From positions 4,154,001 to 4,218,000 of the forward strand of contig CP082230.1 in the NCBI GenBank assembly GCA_019856515.1: a stretch of DNA of 64,000 nt, written 5' to 3'. The DNA is from Prolixibacteraceae bacterium (GTDB taxonomy: Bacteria; Bacteroidota; Bacteroidia; Bacteroidales; Prolixibacteraceae). The position numbers and the translations under genes are program-made. This document shows, in pieces, positions 47,743 to 55,512 of this stretch (positions are counted from its first letter, which is position 1; every line of letters starts with the position of its first letter). The notes under the pieces are model-generated. The model worked only from the letters and a program-made list of their open reading frames with translations. It had not been told where the DNA came from and ran no database searches.

Positions 47743-48774
47743 ATGGAAAAGGATATTTTTATATTGGGGATTGAATCATCTTGTGATGATACTTCAGCAG
47801 CAGTGATCAAAAATGGGGTGATATTGAGTAACGAGGTCGCAGGTCAAAAATGTCACGAAGCCTATGGTGGCGTTGTTCCTGAACTCGCTTCAAGAGCCCA
47901 TCAACAAAACATTATTCCCGTGGTGGATATGGCGTTGAAAAATGCCGGTATTAAGGCAACTGAACTTTCTGCCATCGCCTTCACTAGAGGCCCTGGTCTA
48001 CTTGGTTCCCTGCTTGTGGGTACCTCTTTCGCAAAAGGTTTGTCGCTATCGACAAATGTGCCACTTATTGATGTTAACCATCTTCAAGGACATGTCCTTG
48101 CTCACTTTATTGGCGAAGAAGGAGTAGACAAAAAAATGCCTAAATTCCCATTCTTATGTCTTCTTGTATCTGGTGGTAACTCACAAATTATTCGTGTCGA
48201 CGATTACCTCTCTATGGAAGTGATTGGTCAAACCATCGACGATGCAGCTGGAGAAGCCTTCGATAAATGTGCCAAAGTCATAGGACTACCTTATCCTGGA
48301 GGCCCACTAATCGATAAGTATGCTGCCTTAGGTAATCCCGATGCCTTCACCTTCTCTAAACCACGTATCCAAGGATACGACTACTCTTTCTCAGGGTTGA
48401 AAACAAGTTTCTTATACTTCTTAAGAGACCAAATCAAAGTAGATCCCGATTTCATCGAGAAGAATAGAAACGACATCTGTGCATCCCTACAAAAAACAAT
48501 CATCGATATCCTTCTCATTAAACTACGTAAAGCAGCCAAAGAGACAGGAATAAACGAAGTATCTATTGCAGGTGGAGTATCCGCAAACAAAGGATTGCGC
48601 GCTGCCCTACAAGACGATGCAAAAAAATTCGGTTGGAATCTATTTATCCCACCTTTTGCTTTCACAACCGATAATGCGGCCATGATCGCCATTACAGGGC
48701 ACTACAAGTATCTAAACCAAGATTTCATTGGTCAAGATGCAATGCCATATTCGAGAGTAACATTCGATAAATAA
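47743..48774 (+). CDS. tsaD: tRNA N6-adenosine threonylcarbamoyltransferase
   Basis: 343 residues. It transfers the threonylcarbamoyl group to A37 of ANN-reading tRNAs, with TsaB and TsaE. Motifs: GIESSCDDTSAAVI, GGVVPELASRAHQQNI (the H-x-x-x-H-type metal site continues at VNHLQGHVLAH), LLVSGGNSQI, DDAAGEAFDKCAKVIGLPYP and VSIAGGVSANKGLR. It is divergent from tamB and ends before a terminator, at the border of the accessory island. Confidence 0.96.
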   Translation: MEKDIFILGIESSCDDTSAAVIKNGVILSNEVAGQKCHEAYGGVVPELASRAHQQNIIPVVDMALKNAGIKATELSAIAFTRGPGLLGSLLVGTSFAKGLSLSTNVPLIDVNHLQGHVLAHFIGEEGVDKKMPKFPFLCLLVSGGNSQIIRVDDYLSMEVIGQTIDDAAGEAFDKCAKVIGLPYPGGPLIDKYAALGNPDAFTFSKPRIQGYDYSFSGLKTSFLYFLRDQIKVDPDFIEKNRNDICASLQKTIIDILLIKLRKAAKETGINEVSIAGGVSANKGLRAALQDDAKKFGWNLFIPPFAFTTDNAAMIAITGHYKYLNQDFIGQDAMPYSRVTFDK

Positions 48775-48857
48775 AAAATAACTATAGAGGATTGGACTAT
48801 CATTAAAATAGACCATAAACTCGAAATCCTCTCTTATAGAGTAGGACCATTACCAAC

Positions 48858-48888
48858 AGAGGGCTTTCATATACGAAAGCCCTTTCTT
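48858..48888 (+). terminator. Terminator after tsaD
   Basis: GGGCTTTC / GAAAGCCC arms with an ATATAC loop and a T-rich tail; about 85 bp past the stop. Confidence 0.75.
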
Positions 48889-48901
48889 CTTGCATAAAAC
48901 C

Positions 48902-49010
48902 AGCCCCCTTCTAGCACCCATCCCTATACTAAAGTTACCCTAAACTTACCCTTAAGTTACCCTTCCCTTACCTCCACACGACAAAAAGGTAAAGAAACCG
49001 TATGCAAACC
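48902..49010. repeat. Dispersed intergenic repeat, copy 2
   Basis: Homologous to 25880-25979, in the same orientation, with an extra AGTTACCCTAAACTTACCC unit, so the copies differ by one internal 11-12 bp repeat. It marks the edge of the accessory island. Confidence 0.85.
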
Positions 49011-49145
49011 GTAAGTCATATATGTCGAAAATATAGAGAAGTCCCCCACTTTATTACCATCATATCCTTAGATGTCCAACATCGATATCATCTTTGAAGC
49101 GCAAGGGATGGGATACCGATTAAAATAGAACCACCAAGACACAAA

Positions 49146-49392
49146 GGGTTGATGTATATGAATGGAAAATAAGGAATTCATAGCCACGGATTCAACGGAT
49201 CAGACGGATTCTCACGGATCTTGGTTGAGGTGCAAGGGTATGGGGCAACTGCTGGGAACGCTGAGCTCCAGCTCGGCATCATGTGTCCACTTTACCATTG
49301 AGCAACTTGCCCGTGATGCAACATACGCAGGTGAATACTAAGGTTGTCGCTCTCTTGTGGTACGATGCCGAGCGGAGCTCAGCGTTCCCAGC
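49146..49392. repeat. Inverted-arm repeat element, copy 1
   Basis: It opens with a TGATGTATATGAATGGAAAA segment and an ACGGAT-rich tract (49180-49222). The core has arms at 49251-49280 and 49364-49392 that are reverse complements over 29 bp (GCTGGGAACGCTGAGCTC at the outer part, CTCGGCATC at the inner) with an 83-bp spacer. Each arm also contains a smaller GAGCnnnGCTC palindrome. No transposase is inside. Confidence 0.88.
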
Positions 49393-49874
49393 TGATGGCA
49401 CACCGATGAAACAGATCTTTTTTTGTTATGACCACGTAGAGGCGCGATGCTCGCGTCTAAAATTTAGCATTTTTAGCATATGGTTGTTGCAAATTAAATG
49501 TTTGGATGAGGTCTCCCTATCGTACCAATGAATTGACACAAACTAGGTCGTATTGGATGTGGTGTGTGTTTGCTAGTTTGACTGGGATCAGTTCTTTTGA
49601 TAGTGTGGAACATCCAGAGAATGATGTGGCGGAGGTGAAGGAGACATTAGATCAGACAAAAGTTAGGTTGTTGACTCAAGAGCAGAAGTTGGTTTATTTG
49701 GAAGATCGATTTTTTGAGCGTTTGGATGGTGCAGAGGCAAGAATTAATGCGGAGATTCGAGGTCAACAGAAGCAGCTGGATGATTTAAGGGGGTTGATAC
49801 ATATTGTTCTTTCGTTCCTGGTTGGTTTGAGTGGATATCTGATTTATGAGAAGAGAAGTGAGAAGAAGGAGTAG
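49180..49874. repeat. Long direct duplication, copy A
   Basis: 695 bp nearly identical to 53502-54194 (copy B). It spans the ACGGAT tract, inverted-arm element, a linker with GTAGAGGCGCGATGCTCG, and the coiled-coil/transmembrane gene, and ends at that gene's stop codon. Confidence 0.88.
49557..49874 (+). CDS. Small coiled-coil protein with C-terminal transmembrane helix
   Basis: 105 residues from the ATG at 49557; the frame opens 17 codons earlier, but that part is repeat DNA also found where no gene follows (55495-55560). Residues about 25-78 are a heptad-rich coiled coil (KETLDQTKVRLLTQEQKL ... ARINAEIRGQQKQLDDL); residues 81-99 form one transmembrane helix (IHIVLSFLVGLSGYLIYEK) and the tail is basic. 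The layout resembles tail-anchored coiled-coil proteins of the DUF1640/CCDC90 type, by look only. A decayed duplicate lies at 53862-54194. The role is unknown. Confidence 0.6.
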   Translation: MWCVFASLTGISSFDSVEHPENDVAEVKETLDQTKVRLLTQEQKLVYLEDRFFERLDGAEARINAEIRGQQKQLDDLRGLIHIVLSFLVGLSGYLIYEKRSEKKE

Positions 49875-50094
49875 AATATTTCTTTTGATATTAGCCAGAT
49901 GATAATTAATGGATATTGTTGAAAATGTGGTATTTATTGTGTTGTGATTTTAGATACATTATTTTCGGTTTAATGGTTAATAAAAAAGGGGTTTTTAATA
50001 GCTATTGATAATTATTACGATATGCAAATATCAATAAGAGGTATATTTGTGTGAATTATTTAAATTGTAAAAAATAACGTATTTTCTCCTATTG
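49875..50094. other. AT-rich spacer
   Basis: 220 bp without gene or repeat; probably holds the promoter of the broken lipoprotein gene. Confidence 0.4.
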
Positions 50095-50356
50095 ATGAGT
50101 TTCTTTTTGTCCAGTTGTGCATCATACGAAGCAGTGCAACCTCCAAAACTTCCTAATAATATAGTGGATATTAACCAACCTTATGAAGAAGTGTGGAAGA
50201 GAGTTGTCAATGATACTAATAAGTAATATACCTATTAGTATCATTGACAAATCAAGTGGATTAATTGTTTCAGAAATGGATTTAGATCAGACTAGTGGTG
50301 CTTTTATTACAGATAAAATGGTTACTTCAGGAGGATTGAAACCATGGGAGGTATAG
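50095..50356 (+). pseudogene. Frameshifted, truncated lipoprotein
   Basis: From the ATG at 50095 the frame gives a lipobox-like FFLSSCASYE and PYEEVWKRVVNDTNK, then stops at 50224. The +1 frame continues with LISNIPISIIDKSSGLIVSE and stops at 50354-50356. Together they look like one envelope lipoprotein of the type with EVWKxVV...SNIPI...IDKxSGLIVSE, so the gene has lost its frame. In-frame codons before the ATG (ITYFLLL) extend the signal peptide but no good start remains. A 16-bp perfect inverted repeat sits at the break. Confidence 0.7.
50206..50248. repeat. Perfect 16-bp inverted repeat at the frameshift
   Basis: Arms GTCAATGATACTAATA (50206-50221) and its exact reverse complement (50233-50248) with an 11-nt loop, spanning the point where the lipoprotein frame breaks. 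Confidence 0.85.
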
Positions 50357-50364
50357 GGTTTGTT

Positions 50365-50402
50365 TTTTTGCGATGGGCAAAGCCCAGAGAGAGCGATCTA
50401 TA
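50365..50402. repeat. GCGATGGGC hairpin module, degenerate copy
   Basis: TTTTTTTGCGATGGGCAAAGCC and then CAGAGAGAGCGATCT matches the modules at 52772 and 55249 with changes: the loop is AAA instead of GAA, and the second GCGAAGC is lost. It lies downstream of the nuclease operon. Confidence 0.75.
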
Positions 50403-50460
50403 TGAGTTATTCTATTTTATCTTGATACATTTATTTGTGTAGGTTCCAAGGTTTGCTAAC

Positions 50461-51375
50461 CTAGTCAAATACTTGGTTAAGAATAGTATGTTTTACAGTT
50501 TCTCCTCGTAATTCATATGATACGATTTGTTTTGTTGGAGTTCTAGATGTACCAACGTATACATTTTGTACTGTATAGTTTTTAATAAATTTAGAATTTT
50601 GTCTCACAATATCTTCGATAGCATAAAAATTGTTTTCTTTCGCAATTTTAGAAGCATTACGACTTGTTCTTCTATTAACATTGGGGGCTTGAGGAACAAT
50701 ATTAATACCTTCACTAATTCCGCCAAGAGAATTTGCAATCATATGACCTCCATCATAATTTTTAGCTTCGATTTTACCGATCGCCATTTCTCTTGCTTGT
50801 CTTTGCATACCTTTATTACGAGGGACTTTATTTACTCTAGCAAATGATGGCATAATAGCTTTTGTGGGTCTAGATAGTTCATCTGTAAAATATTTAGCTC
50901 CATTTGCGTTGTATGTTGCATTTGGGATTAAGTTCGAAGTGTTTAATAGAGTATTTAATTTAGCTTCTTTAGTACCACGAGAGACCCAATTTGTATTAAT
51001 AAGCGTATTTTTATTTGTAACTAATATTGTCGCTAATTGTTCTCCTTCTTTAGAAAAAACTTTATGTCTACCATTAGAGCTTTTAACTATAAACTTATTA
51101 GATTGAATAAGTTCCGTAATAGAAGAAAATCCAACTTTTCGGATTTCCTTCGTTACCATATTTTTATTTGCGTTTTTTAATACTTTCGTTAATGGAATTG
51201 CTTCCTCTACAGCTTCTTTTGCAGCTCCTCTAATTATTTTTTCGAATCCTTCCTCTGTTATTTCCTCAGTTGTTTCTTTAGCACCTTTTTTTACAAGTTG
51301 TTTGATGCCTTTCTTTGCAATAGAGTCACAGGAAATAATTGTAAAAAGAATGCAAAGAACATATAGATACCTCAT
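50461..51375 (-). CDS. Lipoprotein with C-terminal DNA/RNA non-specific nuclease domain
   Basis: 304 residues. Lipobox FTIISCDS places the lipidated Cys at residue 16. A helical, charged stretch (residues 20-80, many K and E) precedes a middle part (residues 85-160). The C-terminal domain has NYDGGHMIANSLGG with His211, then INIVPQAPNVNRRTS: this is the Endonuclea_NS_2-like pattern (D-x-GH ... N-x-VPQ ... N) of toxin nucleases such as those at the end of YeeF/LXG proteins. As a lipoprotein it would work outside the cytoplasm. It follows a membrane lipoprotein gene by 9 bp in the same operon; no classic immunity gene is evident. Confidence 0.75.
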   Translation of the reverse strand: MRYLYVLCILFTIISCDSIAKKGIKQLVKKGAKETTEEITEEGFEKIIRGAAKEAVEEAIPLTKVLKNANKNMVTKEIRKVGFSSITELIQSNKFIVKSSNGRHKVFSKEGEQLATILVTNKNTLINTNWVSRGTKEAKLNTLLNTSNLIPNATYNANGAKYFTDELSRPTKAIMPSFARVNKVPRNKGMQRQAREMAIGKIEAKNYDGGHMIANSLGGISEGINIVPQAPNVNRRTSRNASKIAKENNFYAIEDIVRQNSKFIKNYTVQNVYVGTSRTPTKQIVSYELRGETVKHTILNQVFD

Positions 51376-51384
51376 ACCTCAATA

Positions 51385-52596
51385 TTATACGTTAAAAAAA
51401 TGGTTAGTGTAGTTGTCTAGATTTTCTAAAACATCTATATTCTTAACTTCAATGTTTTTAATGAAGATCTGCGTCAATTCTTCTTGAATTTGTGCTTCTA
51501 TTTTAAGATCTTGAGGGACGAAATAACAGAGTGATGCAATAGTTATTATTGAACCTGTTATGGATCTCCAAAGTCTTCTTTCAGATTCAAATTTAGCTTT
51601 AGCTTCTCTAATCCTGTATTCAGTAAAACCTTTGTTTGCAGTTTTAAATGCATCCATTGCAAGATTCATCCACCAGGGATTGTCCTTTGATTTTCGTTTA
51701 GATTGTACAAGAAGCTCACCAGTATTAAGAAGATTTTCTCTAATTTTCCCCCAGTTATTAGCATTAATAATTGCATTGTCAATTAAAGGCTTATAAATTA
51801 AAGAAGTAATAAAAACAATCAAGATTGTAAAGAATATGTCAATACCAATATCGTATCCTTCATTTGAGAGTTTTTCTTGGATGTATGGTTCTATCATCAA
51901 ATCTAGTTTATTAATGTCAATTTTGACCATTGGTAACTCTTGATATTTTGTTGCATTTTTTGGATCAAGGTATAAATGTTTGTTATAAACAAGGTTCTGG
52001 TAGTTTCTAATGCGATTATTGATATTGACATTTAGATTTTGAAGGTCTAATTTGTTTCTTATGATATTATTCCATTCACTTGTGATTTCAGAATCGTCTT
52101 TTATATAACATTTCACGAGTAATGCATTCCATAGATGGTGAAACTGTCTAAAGATCCCAAATTCCTCATCAATAACACTCTTTGCACTCTTGATAAGAGA
52201 TTTACTTGCGGATGAATATAGATGATTTTGGAATGAATTATTATGCTCAATTTCCGAAGAGTAAATTTCTTTCGGGATTGGACTAAAATTAGGTGCTTTT
52301 GTTGTTATTTCTTCAAGAGAGTATTCAGATTTAATACTTGATATATCTTCTCTTTTGTCAGCTTCTATGATTTCTTGTATCATATCATGCCCTTCACGAT
52401 TGATCTCAATTTCTCCGATCTCTATTTTAATAAAGTCGGACTTGCTTATTGGAGTTGCTTTCGCAATTGAATCAATGTTATAATTGTAATAAGCAAGTAG
52501 GTTGTTTTTAGAGTCATTGCTATTGTTTGTTTTCGAAGAGTTACAGCTAATAAGAGTAATAGCCGTTAAGCATAAAAGTAGTTTGTAGGGATTCAT
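51385..52596 (-). CDS. Membrane-associated lipoprotein of unknown function, nuclease partner
   Basis: 403 residues. Lipobox LTAITLISCNS, Cys18. A long helical domain (residues 60-245) is followed by two hydrophobic segments (residues 250-268, DIFFTILIVFITSLIY; and about 345-362, SITGSIITIASLCYFVP) separated by a charged region rich in Arg and Lys. Residue order suggests a periplasmic N-domain with two membrane spans. No family was recognised. Only 9 bp separate it from the nuclease lipoprotein, so the two are expressed together; it may anchor, process or restrain the nuclease, which is inference. Confidence 0.65.
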   Translation of the reverse strand: MNPYKLLLCLTAITLISCNSSKTNNSNDSKNNLLAYYNYNIDSIAKATPISKSDFIKIEIGEIEINREGHDMIQEIIEADKREDISSIKSEYSLEEITTKAPNFSPIPKEIYSSEIEHNNSFQNHLYSSASKSLIKSAKSVIDEEFGIFRQFHHLWNALLVKCYIKDDSEITSEWNNIIRNKLDLQNLNVNINNRIRNYQNLVYNKHLYLDPKNATKYQELPMVKIDINKLDLMIEPYIQEKLSNEGYDIGIDIFFTILIVFITSLIYKPLIDNAIINANNWGKIRENLLNTGELLVQSKRKSKDNPWWMNLAMDAFKTANKGFTEYRIREAKAKFESERRLWRSITGSIITIASLCYFVPQDLKIEAQIQEELTQIFIKNIEVKNIDVLENLDNYTNHFFNV

Positions 52597-52625
52597 TTGT
52601 GTAAAAATTAATAGATGTCGATATG

Positions 52626-52633
52626 CAAATATA
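52626..52633 (-). promoter_or_regulatory. Likely -7 box of nuclease operon
   Basis: Minus-strand TATATTTG followed by C fits TAnnTTTGC; about 30 bp upstream of the 52596 start. No clear -33 TTG. Confidence 0.4.
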
Positions 52634-52771
52634 AATAATATTTATGCTTTTTATGTTTATTTATATTGAAGTTTTATGTGATAGAATGTAGTATTGAATA
52701 AACATCATTGTCTTAGTTAAACAATATTTTAGACCTTAGGTGTTTTTATGTAATAATCTAATGGTATTTTA

Positions 52772-52850
52772 TTTTTTGCGATGGGCGAAGCCCAGAGATA
52801 GCGAAGCTGTATGTTAAAAGATGAATGAGTGAAAGAGAGTCTGAGTATTT
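52772..52850. repeat. GCGATGGGC hairpin module, copy 2
   Basis: After a T run, GCGATGGGCGAAGCCC forms a GGGC-GAA-GCCC hairpin, followed by AGAGATAGCGAAGCTGTATG with a second GCGAAGC (52801-52807). About 75 bp align to 55249-55330. It lies about 175 bp upstream of the nuclease operon start. Confidence 0.85.
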
Positions 52851-53040
52851 GAGCATAAGTAAGGAGGAGAATTGAGGAGGAAGGGGACATTGATTAGTGT
52901 ATGTCAAAAGGGGTTTAAATAGCAAATTAATTGTCATTAATTTTTTGTAAAAGTAATTCACCACTATTACAGTCAAAAGTTTCCCTAATCGCCCTATTAG
53001 ACCTACTATCAAAATTTAATGTTTGGATGAGGTATCCCTC

Positions 53041-53301
53041 TTGTGCCAAATTCATTGGCATGCCTTGCGCTTAGGGTTGATGTATATGAATGGAAAATAA
53101 GAAATTCATAGCCACGGATTTCCACGGATCTTGGTTGAGGTGCAAGGGTATGGGGCAACTGCTGGGAACGCTGAGCTTCGCTCGGCATCGTGTGTCAACT
53201 TTACCATTGAGCAACTTGCCCGTGATGCAACATACGCAGATGAATACTAAGGTTGTCGCTCTCTTGTGGTACGATGCCGAGCGGAGCTCATCGTTCCCAG
53301 C
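53041..53301. repeat. Inverted-arm repeat element, copy 2
   Basis: Starts with a GTGCCAA..TTGGCATGCC segment, then the same TGATGTATATGAATGGAAAA lead and a short ACGGAT tract. Arms at 53161-53189 and 53273-53301 are reverse complements with one or two changes; the left arm has a TTC loop, giving GAGCTTCGCTC. The 83-bp spacer is nearly identical to copy 1. Confidence 0.88.
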
Positions 53302-53353
53302 GGTTGTCTCTCATTTACCATACTTCAACATGCACTGAAGGTGCTACAGTTAA

Positions 53354-53377
53354 TAGCCCAGTGCGAAGCGCTGGGTA
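53354..53377. repeat. CCCAG hairpin with GCGAAGC loop
   Basis: CCCAGTGCGAAGCGCTGGG (53357-53375) folds into a stem around GCGAAGC (53363-53369). It lies in a roughly 145-bp insert between element copies 2 and 3 that is not found elsewhere in the window. Confidence 0.6.
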
Positions 53378-53447
53378 TCTAGGTTCCTCCCGATTTAGGG
53401 CTGAAAGTCCGACTGCTCTCTATCCATTCCATTGACGTGGATTTGCG

Positions 53448-53714
53448 TAGTTTGTGCCAACTCATTGGCATGCCTTGCGCTTAGTGGTGATACATGGTAA
53501 TATAGCCACAGATGAAACGGATTAGACGGATTCTCACGGATCTTGGTTGAGGTGCAAGGGTATGGGGCAACTGCTGGGAACGCTGAGCTCCAGCTCGGCA
53601 TCGTGTATCAACTTTACCATTGAGCAACTTGCCCGTGACGCAACCTACGCAGAGGAATACTAAGGTTGTCGCTCTCTTGTGGTACGATGCCGAGCGGAGC
53701 ACTGCGTTCCCTGC
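53448..53714. repeat. Inverted-arm repeat element, copy 3
   Basis: Arms at 53573-53602 and 53686-53714; the right arm has drifted (ACTGCGTTCCCTGC). The spacer matches copies 1 and 2. The ACGGAT tract lies at 53510-53544. It is part of the long duplicated block. Confidence 0.86.
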
Positions 53715-54194
53715 GGATGGCATACAGATGAAACAGATCTTTTTATGACTACGTAGAGGCGCGATGCTCGTGTCTAAAATTTAGCACTTTTAGCATATGG
53801 TTGTTGCAAATTAAATGTTTGCATGAGGTCTCCTTATCGTACCAATGAATTGACACAAACTAGGTCGTATTGGATGTGGTGTGTGTGTTTGCTAGTTTGA
53901 CTGGGATCAGTTCTTTTGATAGTGTGGAACATCCAGAGAATGATGTGTAAGAGGTTAAGAAGACATTAGATCAGACGAAAGTTAGGTTGTTGACTCAAGA
54001 ACATAAAGTGGTTTATTGGGAAGATCGATTTTTTGAGCGATTGGATAGAGTGGAAGCGAGATTAAATGTGGAGATTCGAGGACAACAGAGACAACTGGAT
54101 GATTTAAGGGGGGCTGATACATATTGTTCTTTCGTTCCTAGTTGGTTTGAGTGGATGTCTGATTTATGAGAAGCGGAGTGAAAAGAAGAAGTAG
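53502..54194. repeat. Long direct duplication, copy B
   Basis: 693 bp matching 49180-49874 in the same orientation, including the decayed coiled-coil gene. The two copies enclose the nuclease operon. Confidence 0.88.
53862..54194 (+). pseudogene. Decayed duplicate of the coiled-coil/transmembrane gene
   Basis: Compared with the intact copy at 49557-49874 it has three lesions: an added TG in the TGTGTGTG run near 53880 (frameshift), a TAA in place of GCG at 53948-53950 (nonsense), and an added G in the G run near 54108-54113 (frameshift before the membrane helix). The rest, such as TLDQTKVRLLTQE and GQQRQLDDLRG, is well kept. So it was a gene and is now dead, or is read only after frame slippage. 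Confidence 0.82.
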
Positions 54195-54206
54195 ACTCAT
54201 TTTACA

Positions 54207-54250
54207 TCAGTCAATATAAAGAGTTGACAACTTTATATTGACTGATTTTC
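54207..54250. terminator. Terminator between decayed gene and caspase gene
   Basis: Perfect 15-bp arms TCAGTCAATATAAAG and CTTTATATTGACTGA with a 9-nt loop, then a TTTTCTTTC tail; placed between two convergent genes. Confidence 0.8.
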
Positions 54251-54322
54251 TTTCAACTTAAATAAATTTACAGACTAAGTTGTTGCAACTGACGGTTTTA
54301 AAAAAAATAAAGTTATTTATTA

Positions 54323-55066
54323 CTACATAATTGAAACGACAAAAGGGAAATCACCTTTTCCTGTCATAATAGGAGTTTGTTTAGCTTTAATTCCTGGGGT
54401 TTTTAAGCATTTATCTTGGACTTTATTTTTTACTAAGTCAAACATTTCTTCAATAGAAAAAACATGATCGCATGTTGTATATTGGTGTTTGTCTAGGGCA
54501 GTCGTTACAAGATATCTAAGGAAATAATAGTTGTATGCTTCTTGATTTACATTTGCAGAAAAAAGGTAAGTGCAACCATCATTTGATGCAGATATAGCTT
54601 TATTATAAGCTTCAATGACTTCATGTTTTGTTTTTGGTCTTTTATCAAGATCAAATAGACCACCGTATTTAAATTTAGGCGTAGTGTTGTTAATTTTTTT
54701 GACACTTATTTTATTAATGATATTTCTGCAACTTTCCACTATAAACAATTGAATTCTGGTCTTAAATATAAGTTGTCCAGGATTAATAATTACATTTTTT
54801 TGTAATTGAAATACATGTTTACCATTTGAAGTGGCTCCATGACCTAATAGAAGTACGATAAGAGAGTCTGAAGAGTCAATATCTCTATTGTGAATTTTTA
54901 TTTCATTAAGAGATGGTTCTTCTAAACTAATGATTTCATCATCTTCATAACATCCACCAGCATGTGACTTAAAATAGTCGATATAACAAGAAATATATTT
55001 TTTGTCATTTTTTAATTCATTGATGCTATTACTTTGCCCTTTAATAATCAGTATTCTTCTTTTCAT
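54323..55066 (-). CDS. Stand-alone caspase-like (peptidase C14) protein
   Basis: 247 residues with no signal peptide. The fold opens with a beta strand (RRILIIKGQSNSINEL), then DSLIVLLLGHGATSNGKHVF with His76 and RIQLFIVESCRNII with Cys113. GHG and ESC at the ends of two strands are the catalytic dyad pattern of caspase/metacaspase p20 domains; the usual QxC or DxC is ESC here. The C-terminal half (YLFSANVNQEAYNYYFLRYL) matches the 'A/S...A.E' strand and following helix of C14 proteins. No effector domain is fused. It stands alone between repeats; small caspase-like proteins occur in bacterial defence and cell-death modules, so such a role is possible but not shown. Confidence 0.75.
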   Translation of the reverse strand: MKRRILIIKGQSNSINELKNDKKYISCYIDYFKSHAGGCYEDDEIISLEEPSLNEIKIHNRDIDSSDSLIVLLLGHGATSNGKHVFQLQKNVIINPGQLIFKTRIQLFIVESCRNIINKISVKKINNTTPKFKYGGLFDLDKRPKTKHEVIEAYNKAISASNDGCTYLFSANVNQEAYNYYFLRYLVTTALDKHQYTTCDHVFSIEEMFDLVKNKVQDKCLKTPGIKAKQTPIMTGKGDFPFVVSIM

Positions 55067-55188
55067 GCTTGAGATTTATATGCAAGATTGATAATTGTAA
55101 TGTGTTGATAAATATAAGGAAATCTTAGGTGTTTTAACTTAGACTATGATTGGATGAAGAAAATAGGTGAGACACTTTTTTTTAATTG

Positions 55189-55252
55189 ATCCCTATACCT
55201 ATAGCCTTATGAGCGAAGCTCATAAGGCTATAGGTATAGGGATTGTTTTTTT
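55189..55252. terminator. Very long perfect hairpin followed by T run
   Basis: Arms 55189-55214 and 55218-55243 are perfect reverse complements over 26 bp; the loop is GAA in GAGC-GAA-GCTC. A TG and eight T follow on the plus strand. The shape fits a terminator, but the stem is much longer than the others here. Confidence 0.75.
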
Positions 55253-55330
55253 TGCGATGGGCGAAGCCCAGAGATAGCGAAGCTGTATGTTGAAGGAGGG
55301 ACGACTGAAAGAGAGGCTGAGTGTTTGGGT
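55249..55330. repeat. GCGATGGGC hairpin module, copy 3
   Basis: TTTGCGATGGGCGAAGCCC then AGAGATAGCGAAGCTGTATG, matching 52772-52850. GCGAAGC lies at 55261-55267 and 55277-55283, and a third just upstream in the long hairpin (55213-55219). Confidence 0.85.
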
Positions 55331-55512
55331 GGAAGCAGGGCGGGGGCATTATTATTGGGTGGGCGGGGCCAACTCCCCTATTTTCTATGATAGCTGTATC
55401 GTAGGGATATTCTCTGGAGGGGGTGTAAAAATAGATGGTTATTCGACCTTAGATCTATGATATTATTTACACATAGCGATTATTATATGTTATATGGATG
55501 AGGTGTCCCTCT

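Larger units (their letters stand above)
52597..53040. other. Spacer upstream of nuclease operon
   Basis: 444 bp holding the operon's promoter box and one hairpin module; no gene supported. Confidence 0.5.

Noticed and set aside
48900..49015. Possible CRISPR-like array because of repeated AGTTACCC units
   Set aside because: Units are 11-12 bp, abutting and unevenly spaced, with no spacers and no cas genes nearby.
49506..49556. N-terminal extension of the coiled-coil gene (RSPYRTNELTQTRSYW)
   Set aside because: The same DNA occurs at 55495-55560 with no gene after it, so it is repeat, and ATG 49557 is the better start.
53090..53338. 82-codon plus-strand frame, and similar frames at 49283, 53481 (minus) and 55467 (minus)
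   Set aside because: They translate the inverted-arm repeat and its ACGGAT tract; the frames differ between copies, so the DNA, not a protein, is conserved.
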